Below are positions 43,079 through 53,481 of a stretch of DNA of 64,000 bases, one piece after another. The notes under the pieces were generated by a model that saw only the letters and a list, made by a program, of their open reading frames with translations, made no database searches and was not told the DNA's origin. Numbering within the stretch: the stretch's first letter is position 1; every line of letters begins with the position of its first letter. The DNA is from Candidimonas nitroreducens (GTDB lineage: Bacteria; Pseudomonadota; Gammaproteobacteria; Burkholderiales; Burkholderiaceae_B): assembly GCF_002209565.1 (NCBI RefSeq), contig NZ_NJIH01000010.1:124001-188000 (forward strand), given 5' to 3'. The translations under genes were made by a program, and so were the position numbers.

Positions 43079-44251
43079 ATGCTGACCGATTTTTTCTACC
43101 ACTTGCGCGCTCACAAGCTGCCGGTATCCGTACAGGAATACCTGACGCTGCTGGACACGCTGCGCAGCGGCGTCATGCCGCCCACGCTGGAAGATTTCTA
43201 CCACCTGGCGCGCATGACCCTGGTCAAGGACGAGACCCTGTTCGACCGCTACGACCGGGCCTTCGCCATCTTCTACGAGAAGATCGCCGCCGCCTTCCCG
43301 GCAGACAAGGAGATCCCGCTGGACTGGCTCATCAAGCAGTTCCAGAAACACCTGAACCCGGAAGAAAAAGCGGCGCTGGAAAAACACGGCTGGGACAAGC
43401 TGATGCAGATGTTCCGCGAACGGCTGCAGGAACAGAACGAACGCCACGCCGGCGGCAGCAAATGGATAGGCACGGGCGGCTCGTCGCCCTTCGGCCACGG
43501 CGGCTACCACCCGGAAGGCATACGCCTGGGCGGCCCCTCGGCCGGCAACCGCACGGCGGTCAAGGTCTGGGAAAAGCGCGAGTTCCGCGACTACGACGAC
43601 CAGCAGGAGCTGGGCACGCGCAATTTCAAGATGGCGCTGCGGCGGCTGCGCCATTTCGCGCGCGAGGGCGCCGAACTGGAGCTCGACCTGGATCACACCA
43701 TCCACAGCACCGCCCGCAACGCCGGCTGGCTGGATCTGCAAATGGTTCCGGAACGCCACAACACCGTCAAGGTGGTGATGCTGCTGGACGTGGGCGGCAG
43801 CATGGACGATCACGTGGCGCGCGTCGAAGAGCTGTTTTCGGCGGCGCGCAGCGAATTCCGCCATCTGGAGGTCTACTACTTCCACAATTGCCCGTACGAA
43901 TTCCTGTGGCGCGACAACCGGCGGCGCCACACCGAGCGCTTCGAGACCTGGGACGTGCTGCGCAAGTACAACGACGACTGGCGCCTGGTGATCGTCGGCG
44001 ACGCCACCATGAGCCCGTATGAAATCGTGCATCCGGGGGGCTCGGTAGAGCACAACAATAAAGAGCCCGGCGCCACCTGGCTGCAGCGCTTGCTGGAAAA
44101 CTGGCCGCGCGCGGCCTGGCTCAACCCCGAGCCGGAGGGCTACTGGCAATACCGGCAGTCGATCGACATCATCCGGCAGATCATGCACGGCCATATGTAC
44201 GGCGTGACCGTGGACGGCCTGGTGCGCGCCATGCAATATCTTTCCAAATGA
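43079..44251 (+). CDS. VWA-domain protein, CoxE-like partner of MoxR
   Basis: 390 residues. The N-terminal helical part (FFYHLRAHKLPVSVQEYLTL) and the C-terminal VWA region with a MIDAS-like LLDVGGSMDDH near residue 237 are typical of the CoxE/COG3552 group. The usual DxSxS serine is replaced by Gly, which is normal for this group. It functions with the ATPase encoded upstream. The ending GVTVDGLVRAMQYLSK is also conserved. No signal peptide, so cytoplasmic. Confidence 0.92.
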   Translation: MLTDFFYHLRAHKLPVSVQEYLTLLDTLRSGVMPPTLEDFYHLARMTLVKDETLFDRYDRAFAIFYEKIAAAFPADKEIPLDWLIKQFQKHLNPEEKAALEKHGWDKLMQMFRERLQEQNERHAGGSKWIGTGGSSPFGHGGYHPEGIRLGGPSAGNRTAVKVWEKREFRDYDDQQELGTRNFKMALRRLRHFAREGAELELDLDHTIHSTARNAGWLDLQMVPERHNTVKVVMLLDVGGSMDDHVARVEELFSAARSEFRHLEVYYFHNCPYEFLWRDNRRRHTERFETWDVLRKYNDDWRLVIVGDATMSPYEIVHPGGSVEHNNKEPGATWLQRLLENWPRAAWLNPEPEGYWQYRQSIDIIRQIMHGHMYGVTVDGLVRAMQYLSK

Positions 44252-44366
44252 GCCGCTCGCCATCGGCATGCAGAACTTGTCGCGCCCGCCGCGGTCTCAT
44301 CGGAACGACAGCCGCGGCGACCGCATCTTCGGGCCAGCCACTCGGCACCTACATGGATACGAACTC

Positions 44367-47300
44367 ATGACCTCATTGACACGCAGAACCGCAACGTACC
44401 TGGGGCTGCTGCTGGCCGGGCTACTGAGCGCCGCCTCGGCGGCGGCTGCCGGCGGAGCCGCTGCAGCCTCCGACTCGCAGGCCCCGGCGACAGTGTCCGG
44501 CGCCGCCCCGGCTGCCGCAGCGACGGCTGCCGCAGCATCGGCTGCCGCAGCATCGACAACCGCGGCGACTGCCGCCGCAAGCCCGCCCGTCTCGCACACT
44601 ACCTCCCAGGCCCCCATCACCCTGCCGGCCGGGATTTCTGCCGGCCCCTCGGTCGAGGGCGTCAGCCAATACACCCTGAACAACGGGCTGCGGGTGCTGC
44701 TCTCGCCCGACGACTCCAAGCCGACCACCACGGTGAACATGACCTACCTGGTGGGTTCGCGCCGCGAAAACTACGGCCAGACCGGCATGGCGCACCTGCT
44801 CGAGCACATGCTGTTCCGCGGCACGCCCAAGCTGCACAACGCCCTGGCAGCCTTCTCGCAGCGCGGCCTGCGCGCCAACGGCTCGACCACCAGCGACCGC
44901 ACCAACTTCTACGCGAGCTTCGCCGCCGACCCGAACACGCTGTCGTGGTTCCTGGACTGGCAGGCGGACGCCATGGAGAACGCACTCATCTCCAAGAGCG
45001 ACCTGGACTCCGAAATGACGGTGGTGCGCAACGAGATGGAACGCGGCGAGAACAACCCATTCCAGATCCTGACCCAGAAAATGCAGGCCACAGCCTACCA
45101 GTGGCACAACTACGGCCACGCCACCATAGGCGCCCGCTCGGACGTGGAAAACGTCGACGTGGGCCAGTTGCGGGCCTTCTACAAAGAGTATTACCAGCCC
45201 GACGACGCGGTGCTGATCGTGTCGGGCAAATTCGACCCGCAGGCCACGCTGCGCACCATCGCCGCGGCCTTCGGCAAGATCCCGCGGCCTACGCGCGTGC
45301 TGCCGCCCGAATACACGGTCGAGCCGGCACAGGACGGCGAGCGCGAGGTGGTACTGCGGCGCCATGGCGGCAGCCCGCTGGTGGCGGCCATGTATCACAT
45401 ACCGCAAGCGGCCAGCGCCGACTATACCGCGCTGGATCTGGGCGTATCGATATTGGCAGATACCCCCTCGGGGCCGCTGTACCACGCGCTGGTGGGGCAG
45501 AACCTGGCCAGCGGCGTGTTCGGCTACACAGTGGCGCGGCTGCAGCCAGGCTACGCCATGTTCGGCGCCCAGCTCGACAAGGGCATGGATCAGCAGCGGG
45601 CGCTGCAGGTGCTGAACCAGACGCTGGAATCGGCAGCGCAGCACCCCTTCACCGAAGCGGATCTGACTCGCATCAAAAACCAGTGGCTGACCGGCTGGCA
45701 GCAGGTCTATGCCGATCCGGCCAGCATGGCCGATGCGCTGTCCGAGGCGTCGGCCGCGGGCGACTGGCGCCTGTTCTTCCTGCAGCGCGACCGCGTGCAG
45801 CAGGCCACACTGGCCGACGTGCAGCGCGTCACCCAGGACTACCTGGTGCGCAGCAACCGCACCGACGGGCTGTACATCCCCACCGACAAGCCCGAGCGCG
45901 CGCCCGAACCCGGCAAGGTCGACCTGACGGCGCTGTTCAAGCACTACAAGGGCAGGCCGATGCCGACGGCCACCGCGGCCTTCGACCCGACGCCCGAGCA
46001 CATAGACGCCGCCACGCAGCGCAGTACGCTGCAGCTGCCTAACGGCGACGTGAAGCTGGCGCTGCTGCCCAAGGCGACGCGCGGCGGCCTGGTCGAGGCA
46101 CGGCTCCTGATCCGCTTCGGCAATGTCGACACGCTCAAGGGCAAGCGCACCGCATCCAATGCCGTGGCGGCGCTGCTGGGCCGCGGCACAGACAAACTGA
46201 CGCGCCAGCAGATCGACGACAAACTGACCGCGCTGCAGGCCAGCGTCAATTTCGACGGCTCGGGCGGTGCCGTGGCCGCCAGCCTCAGCACCACTCGCGA
46301 ACACTTGCCGCAGCTGATCGGGCTGGTGCTGGACATGGTGCGCCACGCCAATTTCCCGGATAAAGAACTGGCCGAATACCAGCGCGAGATGGCCAGCAGC
46401 ATCAGCGATGCACAATCGGATCCGACCGCACTGGCCTCGCGCACGCTGGCACGCTACATGAACCCATGGCCCAGCGACGACATTCGCTACACACCGACTT
46501 TCGCCGAGGCGCTGGCCCGCATACAGGCCCTGAAGCGCCAGGATCTGGTGGATTTCCACCAGCAGTTCTATGGCGCCGGCAACATCGAATTCTCAGCGGT
46601 GGGCGACTTCGATGCGCAAGCCGCGAAAACGGCGCTGACCCAGGCGCTGCAAGGCTGGCACAAGGCGCCCTCCTACACGCGGGTGCCCGATCCGTATCGT
46701 GCGGTGGCGCCCAAAGAGTTCCTGATCGACACACCCGACAAGGCCAACTCGTTCTACCTGGCCGACCTGCCGATCAAGATGCAGGACACCGATCCGCGCT
46801 ACGTGGCGCTGTACGTGGCCAATTACCTGTTGGGCGGCTCGGGCAATTCGCGGCTGTGGAACAAGGTGCGCGTCCAGGAAGGCCTCTCGTACGACGTGCA
46901 CAGCCGGCTCAGCGTGTCGTCGCACGAAGCCTCGGGCGACTGGACGATCTACGCCATACAGGCGCCGCAGAATGCGCACCGGGTGCAGCAATCGGTGCAC
47001 GAAGAGCTTGCGCGGGCGCTGCACGACGGCTACACCGAGCAGGAAGTCAAAGACGCCGTGCATGCGATTCTGAACTTTCGCAAGCTGGCGCGCGCGCAAG
47101 ACGGTTCTCTGGCCGACGCCTGGATCGACTACATGGACGAAGGCCGCAGCTTTGCCTGGTCGCAGCAGCACGACGAAAAGCTGCGGGCGCTGACGGCGGC
47201 CGACGTCAACGCGGCGCTGCGCGCGGTGCTCAAGCCGGCGGATTTCAGCTCGGCCCTGGCGGCCGACGAGAAACGCCTGGCCGAAGGCGCAACGCCGGCG

Positions 47301-47384
47301 CACCCTGGTTCGGCGGCGCCGAAAGCGGCCGCCAATGCGGACGCGGCCGAGGCGCAGGCCAGGCAGGCGGCGGAACTGCGTTAA
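44367..47384 (+). CDS. M16-family (pitrilysin/insulinase-like) zinc peptidase, two-domain
   Basis: 1005 residues from ATG 44367. A signal peptide is followed by a 60-residue Ala/Thr/Pro-rich linker. The first M16 domain carries the inverted zinc motif HLLEH (H143, E146, H147), with the third ligand Glu in the DSEMTVVRNEMERGENNP segment. The second M16 domain (about 560-960) lacks HxxEH, as usual, and contains YLLGGSGNSRLWNKVR. It is a periplasmic or outer-membrane-anchored peptidase. The first 33 codons of the longer frame were rejected for lack of signal-peptide logic. It is a single gene converging on dnaJ. Confidence 0.92.
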   Translation: MTSLTRRTATYLGLLLAGLLSAASAAAAGGAAAASDSQAPATVSGAAPAAAATAAAASAAAASTTAATAAASPPVSHTTSQAPITLPAGISAGPSVEGVSQYTLNNGLRVLLSPDDSKPTTTVNMTYLVGSRRENYGQTGMAHLLEHMLFRGTPKLHNALAAFSQRGLRANGSTTSDRTNFYASFAADPNTLSWFLDWQADAMENALISKSDLDSEMTVVRNEMERGENNPFQILTQKMQATAYQWHNYGHATIGARSDVENVDVGQLRAFYKEYYQPDDAVLIVSGKFDPQATLRTIAAAFGKIPRPTRVLPPEYTVEPAQDGEREVVLRRHGGSPLVAAMYHIPQAASADYTALDLGVSILADTPSGPLYHALVGQNLASGVFGYTVARLQPGYAMFGAQLDKGMDQQRALQVLNQTLESAAQHPFTEADLTRIKNQWLTGWQQVYADPASMADALSEASAAGDWRLFFLQRDRVQQATLADVQRVTQDYLVRSNRTDGLYIPTDKPERAPEPGKVDLTALFKHYKGRPMPTATAAFDPTPEHIDAATQRSTLQLPNGDVKLALLPKATRGGLVEARLLIRFGNVDTLKGKRTASNAVAALLGRGTDKLTRQQIDDKLTALQASVNFDGSGGAVAASLSTTREHLPQLIGLVLDMVRHANFPDKELAEYQREMASSISDAQSDPTALASRTLARYMNPWPSDDIRYTPTFAEALARIQALKRQDLVDFHQQFYGAGNIEFSAVGDFDAQAAKTALTQALQGWHKAPSYTRVPDPYRAVAPKEFLIDTPDKANSFYLADLPIKMQDTDPRYVALYVANYLLGGSGNSRLWNKVRVQEGLSYDVHSRLSVSSHEASGDWTIYAIQAPQNAHRVQQSVHEELARALHDGYTEQEVKDAVHAILNFRKLARAQDGSLADAWIDYMDEGRSFAWSQQHDEKLRALTAADVNAALRAVLKPADFSSALAADEKRLAEGATPAHPGSAAPKAAANADAAEAQARQAAELR

Positions 47385-47478
47385 GAAAAAGGGGCGGCCC
47401 GGCCATGGCGGATTGCCCGGAAGGCGTGCGTGGCGGGTGGAATGGGCGGCAGGCGCTGCCACCCAAGTGCCACCCAAG

Positions 47479-47506
47479 AAAACGGCCGCACGAGGCGGCC
47501 AGTTTT
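47479..47506. terminator. Terminator candidate at the end of dnaJ
   Basis: GGCCGC-acgag-GCGGCC (47484-47500). On the minus strand it is followed by GTTTTC and on the plus strand by AGTTTT. It lies about 50 bp past the dnaJ stop and 100 bp past the M16 peptidase stop. Confidence 0.65.
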
Positions 47507-47554
47507 ACAAGGGCAAGGGCCAGAGCCCGCGGGCCATTGGCCCCTTGGCCCCGA

Positions 47555-48676
47555 TCAGGAAAAGAAGCTCTTGACCTTGTCGGTCCAGGACTCGCTCTTG
47601 GGCGAGTGCTTCTCGCCGCCTTGCGCCAGCGACGTCTCGAACTGGCGCAGCAGCTTCTTCTGCTCTTCGCTCAGGCGCACCGGGGTTTCGACCGAGACGT
47701 GGCAGTACAGGTCGCCGGGGTAGCTGCCGCGCAGGCCGCGAATACCCTTGCCGCGCAGGCGGAAGGTCTTGCCCGTCTGGGTGCCCTCGGGGATGGAGAT
47801 TTCCCCCTTGCCCGTCAGGGTGGGCACCTCTAGCGCGCCGCCCAGCGCCGCCCTGGTGAACGGAATGGTCAGTTCGCAGTGCAGGTCTTCGCCGTCGCGC
47901 TGGAAAATGCCGTGCGGCTTGAGGTGGATTTCGACATACAGATCGCCCGGAGGGCCGCCGTTGACGCCGGGCTCGCCATTGCCGGACGAGCGGATGCGCA
48001 TGCCGTCGTCGATGCCGGCCGGAATCTTCACCTGCAGCGTCTTGTTCTTGCGAGTGCGGCCCACGCCATCGCAGGCGGTGCATGGGTCGGTGATTTCCTT
48101 GCCGGAACCATGGCAGGTCGGGCAGGTCTGCTGCACGCTGAAAAAACCCTGCTGCATGCGCACCGCGCCGCTGCCGCCGCAGGTATGGCAGGTCTTGGGA
48201 TGAGTGCCGGGCTTGGCTCCCGTGCCATGGCAGGTCTCGCAGTTTTCCCAGCTGGGTACGCGAATTTCGGTATCGAAGCCGCTGGCGGCCTGTTCCAGGC
48301 TGATTTCCAGCGAATACTTGAGATCGGCGCCCCGATACACCTGCGGGCCGCCGCGGCGCCCGCCGCCACCGCCGAAGATCTCGCCGAAGATATCGCCGAA
48401 GGCCTCGGCAAAGCCCGCGCCGCCCATGCCGCCGCCCACGCCGGCGTTGGGGTCGACCCCGGCGTGGCCAAAGCGGTCGTAGGCGCTGCGCTTGTCTTCG
48501 TCGGCCAGTACCTCGTAGGCTTCCTTGGCTTCCTTGAACTTCTCTTCGGCCTCGCGGCTGCCAGGGTTGCGGTCGGGGTGGTACTTCATGGCCAACTTGC
48601 GGTAGGCCTTCTTGATCTCGTCATCGGACGCGTTCTTCGCCACGCCCAATACTTCGTAAAAATCGCGTTTTGCCAT
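47555..48676 (-). CDS. dnaJ: Chaperone DnaJ (Hsp40)
   Basis: 373 residues from ATG 48676. J domain with HPD (YHPDRNPG, residue about 33), a Gly-rich region, four CxxCxGxG zinc-binding repeats ([32 protein letters not shown]) and a C-terminal substrate-binding domain. It stimulates DnaK ATPase and delivers clients. It lies 110 bp downstream of dnaK with hairpins between, suggesting a shared but attenuated transcript. Confidence 0.97.
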   Translation of the reverse strand: MAKRDFYEVLGVAKNASDDEIKKAYRKLAMKYHPDRNPGSREAEEKFKEAKEAYEVLADEDKRSAYDRFGHAGVDPNAGVGGGMGGAGFAEAFGDIFGEIFGGGGGRRGGPQVYRGADLKYSLEISLEQAASGFDTEIRVPSWENCETCHGTGAKPGTHPKTCHTCGGSGAVRMQQGFFSVQQTCPTCHGSGKEITDPCTACDGVGRTRKNKTLQVKIPAGIDDGMRIRSSGNGEPGVNGGPPGDLYVEIHLKPHGIFQRDGEDLHCELTIPFTRAALGGALEVPTLTGKGEISIPEGTQTGKTFRLRGKGIRGLRGSYPGDLYCHVSVETPVRLSEEQKKLLRQFETSLAQGGEKHSPKSESWTDKVKSFFS

Positions 48677-48687
48677 TTGGTTTCGCG

Positions 48688-48765
48688 AAGGGCGCACAAG
48701 GCGCCCTTCCGCCTATGTCTATGAACGAGAACGCCCGGTTCCCGGCAAAACACCGAAAACCGGGC
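48688..48765 (-). promoter_or_regulatory. Two hairpins in the dnaK-dnaJ spacer
   Basis: AAGGGCGC-acaag-GCGCCCTT (48688-48708), and a second stem GCCCGGTT (48733-48740) with AACCGGGC (48758-48765). Neither has a T-run. They may stabilise the dnaK 3' end or reduce readthrough into dnaJ. Confidence 0.5.
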
Positions 48766-48786
48766 CTGGGCCGTCATGGCCGGGGC

Positions 48787-50715
<1,929 letters not shown>

Positions 50716-50785
50716 GATCTTAGACTCTGAAAAATTTGTTTGAATGATGCTTGAATGATTGGAAATGAATCTCGACTGGTATGCA

Positions 50786-50813
50786 ATTGGGGGCTGTGGA
50801 ACAAAATTCAAGG
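50786..50813 (-). promoter_or_regulatory. Sigma-32 (RpoH)-type promoter of dnaK
   Basis: On the minus strand CCTTGAATT (50813-50805), a 13-bp spacer and CCCCCAAT (50793-50786) match the heat-shock consensus CTTGAAA-N13-CCCCATNT closely. It sits directly upstream of dnaK and after the thioredoxin-like gene. Confidence 0.75.
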
Positions 50814-50853
50814 CTGTTCGAGACCGCCCCGCCCCCGTGCCGCCTTTGGGCCG

Positions 50854-51303
50854 CTAGCCAGGCGGCGGGTGCTCGGCTTGCGCCGTGGGCTGTGCCGCGC
50901 CTGCCGCCGCGGCGGGCGGCACTGCCGCAACCCGCAGGCGCTGCACCGCGGCGCTGAACTGCGGCAGGCCCGGCCAGCCGGAAATGCGCCCCAGGCGCTT
51001 GCCGCCGCGATAGAACACGAAGGCCGGCACGCCGTGCAGGCCGAAACGCCGCCCCAGGGGCTCGTCTTGATAGACATTGGCCTGGTACCAGGCCAGGCCC
51101 AGCGCCTGGATGCGATCCTGCAGCATCAGGGCGGTGTTCTTGAAAACATTGCAGTTGTAGCAGTCGTTGCCCCACATGAACACGCAGCGCAGCTCGTCGC
51201 CCGGCGCATTGGCGACCACGGCATCGAAGCTGGCGCTGTCGACCGGCCGCATGCCGAACACGTCAAAGACCGCGCCGGGATCGAACTGGGGGGCTTCCAC
51301 CAT
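50854..51303 (-). CDS. Thioredoxin-family protein with CYNC active site
   Basis: 149 residues from ATG 51303; the frame stays open upstream only because it passes through an 81-bp tandem repeat. Thioredoxin fold with active-site C48-Y-N-C51 in FMWGNDCYNCNVFK and a cis-proline GVPAFVFYRGGK near residue 95. The C-terminus is an Ala/Pro-rich tail. There is no signal peptide, so it is a cytoplasmic thiol-disulfide protein. Its place between grpE and dnaK suggests a heat-shock role in protein thiol repair, which is inference from position. Confidence 0.85.
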   Translation of the reverse strand: MVEAPQFDPGAVFDVFGMRPVDSASFDAVVANAPGDELRCVFMWGNDCYNCNVFKNTALMLQDRIQALGLAWYQANVYQDEPLGRRFGLHGVPAFVFYRGGKRLGRISGWPGLPQFSAAVQRLRVAAVPPAAAAGAAQPTAQAEHPPPG

Positions 51304-51307
51304 CGAG

Positions 51308-51466
51308 GGTTGACCGCCCTCCTGTCGCTGCGCGACATCCTCCCCGCGGGAGGGAGCGTGTCCTCCGGGCGGCCGCGCGGACACGGACGGTTGACGACCC
51401 TCCTGTCGCTGCGCGACATCCTCCCCGTGGGAGGGAGCGTGTCCTCCGGGCGGCCGCGCGGACACG
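51308..51466. repeat. 81-bp tandem repeat, two copies, REP-like
   Basis: A unit of about 78 bp plus 3 bp occurs at 51308-51385 and 51389-51466 with only a few mismatches. Each copy contains internal inverted repeats, such as TGTCGC-gca-GCGACA and GGACACG/CGTGTCC arms. The block fills exactly the space between the grpE stop (51468-51470) and the thioredoxin-like start, and looks like a repetitive extragenic palindromic element duplicated in place. Confidence 0.85.
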
Positions 51467-51467
51467 C

Positions 51468-52091
51468 TCAGACCCCCTGAGCCGGCCCGGCCGACACGGT
51501 GACCAGCGCCGGGCGCAACACGCGGTCGGCAATGGTGTAGCCCTTCTGCAGGGTCTGCACCACGGTGCCTTCGGGCTGCTGGGCGGGGATGGAGGAAATG
51601 GCCTGGTGCACGTGCGGGTCGAATTTATCGCCGCTGGCAGGTGCCACTTCCTTGAGCAGATTGCGTTCGAAAGCGGAACCGAGCTGGCGCAGCGTGGCCT
51701 CGACGCCGGCGCGCCAGGCCTCGGGGCTCTGGTCGGCCTGCGCCAGGGCGGCTTCCAGGCTGTCCTTGACGGGCACCAGGCTTTCGGCGAATGATTCGGT
51801 GCCGAACTTGCGGGCCTTGGCCACGTCGTCCTGGGCGCGGCGGCGGATGTTCTCGACTTCAGCTTTGGCGCGCAGCAACTGGTCGTGATATTGGGCGACC
51901 TGTTCCTGGGCCTTTTCCAGCAGCGAGGCCAGATCTTCGGAAGCGCCGGCGGCCGCGTCCAGATCCTGGTCGGCCTCGTCGCGCAGCTCGCCGGCCGGGT
52001 TGACTTCCATGTGTTCCGAGGTATCTACCGGTTCCGAGCCACCGGGTCGATGGCCTTGTTTGGGGTCGAAGGGGTCGTTCTGTGCCGACAT
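51468..52091 (-). CDS. grpE: Nucleotide exchange factor GrpE
   Basis: 207 residues from ATG 52091. An acidic N-terminus is followed by a long coiled coil (about 60-110: [20 protein letters not shown]) and the C-terminal beta domain with the GrpE signature [10 protein letters not shown] near residue 165 and [19 protein letters not shown]. It releases ADP from DnaK and acts as a thermosensor. A sigma-32-like promoter lies 40-70 bp upstream. Confidence 0.96.
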   Translation of the reverse strand: MSAQNDPFDPKQGHRPGGSEPVDTSEHMEVNPAGELRDEADQDLDAAAGASEDLASLLEKAQEQVAQYHDQLLRAKAEVENIRRRAQDDVAKARKFGTESFAESLVPVKDSLEAALAQADQSPEAWRAGVEATLRQLGSAFERNLLKEVAPASGDKFDPHVHQAISSIPAQQPEGTVVQTLQKGYTIADRVLRPALVTVSAGPAQGV

Positions 52092-52129
52092 GGGGCCTGC
52101 TCCACAACAAAAGTGATCTAATTTCAAAA

Positions 52130-52159
52130 ATATAGGGATAAGGAGGCGGATTTCAAGGG
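52130..52159 (-). promoter_or_regulatory. Sigma-32 (RpoH)-type promoter of grpE
   Basis: On the minus strand CCCTTGAAA (52159-52151), a 12-bp spacer and TCCCTATAT (52138-52130). The -35 matches the heat-shock consensus fully and the -10 partly. It lies 39 bp before the grpE start. Confidence 0.72.
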
Positions 52160-52230
52160 GCTGGTTACAAAAGTTTCTCCGCAGCACCGGCCGAAGCCGC
52201 GCCGTCTGTCTTCTTTCGCAGCCTTCCTCT

Positions 52231-53352
52231 TTACAGCCAGCCGCCCAGTTGGCGCCGCACCAGTGCGGCCAGGGCATCGATCCAGGCCGGATCGTCGTTC
52301 AGGCAGGGAATGTAGCGAAACTCCTGGCCGCCGGCGGCCAGGAAGGAGGCACGGCACTGGCCCTGGATCTCTTCCAGCGTTTCCAGGCAATCGGCCAGGA
52401 AACCCGGGCACATCACATCCACCCGCCGCACCCCCGCGGCAGCCCAGGACTTCAGGGTAGGCTCGGTATAGGGTTCGAGCCATTTCGCCCTGCCGAAACG
52501 GCTCTGGAATGCAAGCTCGACCAGGGCGCCGTCTGCGCCCAGGGCCTGGCGCAGCAGCTCGGCGGTGGCCATGCAGTCGCGGTAATAAGGGTCGCCCAGC
52601 TCTACCACCCGGCGCGGCAGGCCATGGAAGCTGAGCAGCAGCTTTTCCGGCTTGCCGTGTGCGTCCCAATGCGCCCATACGCGCGCGGCCAAGGCACCGA
52701 TATAGCCCGCGTCGGCATAGAAGCGCTTGACGAAGCGCAGCTCGGGCTGGTTGCGCAAGGCGCCCGCGACAGCGGCCACGGCATCCACTGCCGTGGCGGT
52801 GGTGCCGGCGGCGTACTGGGGATACATGGGTACGGTCAGGATGCGTTCGCATCCCTGGCCGCGCAGGCTGTCGATGGCCGACGCAACCGCCGGGCTGCCA
52901 TAGCGCATGGCGGCCTCGACGCGCACCGGCAGGCCCTCGGTATCGAAGACCTGCTGCAGGCTGCGCGCCTGGGCCAGGCTCCAGACCAGCAGGGGCGAGC
53001 CTTCCGGCATCCAGATCTCGCGGTAGCGCGGCGCCAGCGCGGCCGGGCGGCGCGGCAGAACGACGCCGCGCAGCACGATCTGCCAGAGCCATTGCGGGAT
53101 CTCGATGACGCGCCGGTCGGACAGGAATTCCGCCAGATAGCGGCGGATCGCCCCCGGCGTGGGCTCGTCCGGCGTACCCAGGTTCACCAGCAGCACACCG
53201 ACAGGCCCCGGCTCGCGCGGCGGCGGCCGGGTGTCGAAAGCGTGGGGATCGGCCGGTTCCGGCCGGAAGCGCGAAGCGAATAGTTTGGCCAAAAGAAAAG
53301 TACTCTGGGTTTGAGGTCGGAGTGCGAAGCAAGACGGCGAACTGGGCCGCAT
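52231..53352 (-). CDS. hemH: Ferrochelatase
   Basis: 373 residues from ATG 53352, which has GAGG 4 bp upstream; a TTG near residue 22 would give about 352, nearer to relatives. The conserved [14 protein letters not shown] opens the domain. YPQYAAGTT, the [10 protein letters not shown] segment with the catalytic His, and the distal [17 protein letters not shown] with catalytic Glu residues are all present. It inserts Fe(II) into protoporphyrin IX to make heme. It lies between hrcA and grpE, a known betaproteobacterial arrangement, with a palindrome in its promoter region. Confidence 0.93.
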   Translation of the reverse strand: MRPSSPSCFALRPQTQSTFLLAKLFASRFRPEPADPHAFDTRPPPREPGPVGVLLVNLGTPDEPTPGAIRRYLAEFLSDRRVIEIPQWLWQIVLRGVVLPRRPAALAPRYREIWMPEGSPLLVWSLAQARSLQQVFDTEGLPVRVEAAMRYGSPAVASAIDSLRGQGCERILTVPMYPQYAAGTTATAVDAVAAVAGALRNQPELRFVKRFYADAGYIGALAARVWAHWDAHGKPEKLLLSFHGLPRRVVELGDPYYRDCMATAELLRQALGADGALVELAFQSRFGRAKWLEPYTEPTLKSWAAAGVRRVDVMCPGFLADCLETLEEIQGQCRASFLAAGGQEFRYIPCLNDDPAWIDALAALVRRQLGGWL

Positions 53353-53364
53353 CAAACCTCATTT

Positions 53365-53386
53365 TAGTATCGTCCAAACGATACTA
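53365..53386. promoter_or_regulatory. Perfect 9-bp inverted repeat upstream of hemH
   Basis: TAGTATCGT-ccaa-ACGATACTA, 13 bp before the hemH ATG on its transcribed side. Size and spacing look like the operator of a TetR-type or similar dimeric regulator. It is unlike the CIRCE element bound by HrcA. Confidence 0.6.
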
Positions 53387-53422
53387 TGCGCGGGCGGCTA
53401 TACCAATCGAACCGGAAACGAT

Positions 53423-53451
53423 GGAGGGCGGCGCCATGGCAGCCGCCCTCC
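53423..53451 (-). terminator. Hairpin after hrcA
   Basis: GGAGGGCGGC-n9-GCCGCCCTCC, a perfect 10-bp stem 30 bp beyond the hrcA stop. On the minus strand only ATCGTTTCC follows, so it is a weak intrinsic terminator or an mRNA 3' stabiliser. It suggests hemH has its own promoter. Confidence 0.55.
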
Positions 53452-53481
53452 AATCCGGACGCATGCAACCTTTCGCCCAGA

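Noticed and set aside
44421-46559. 712-codon minus frame opposite the M16 peptidase
   Set aside because: Shadow frame; the plus strand encodes the zinc motif HLLEH and conserved M16 segments.
51304-51465. Extension of the thioredoxin-like protein by 54 residues
   Set aside because: The extension is the translation of the 81-bp tandem repeat; ATG 51303 gives the family-like N-terminus.
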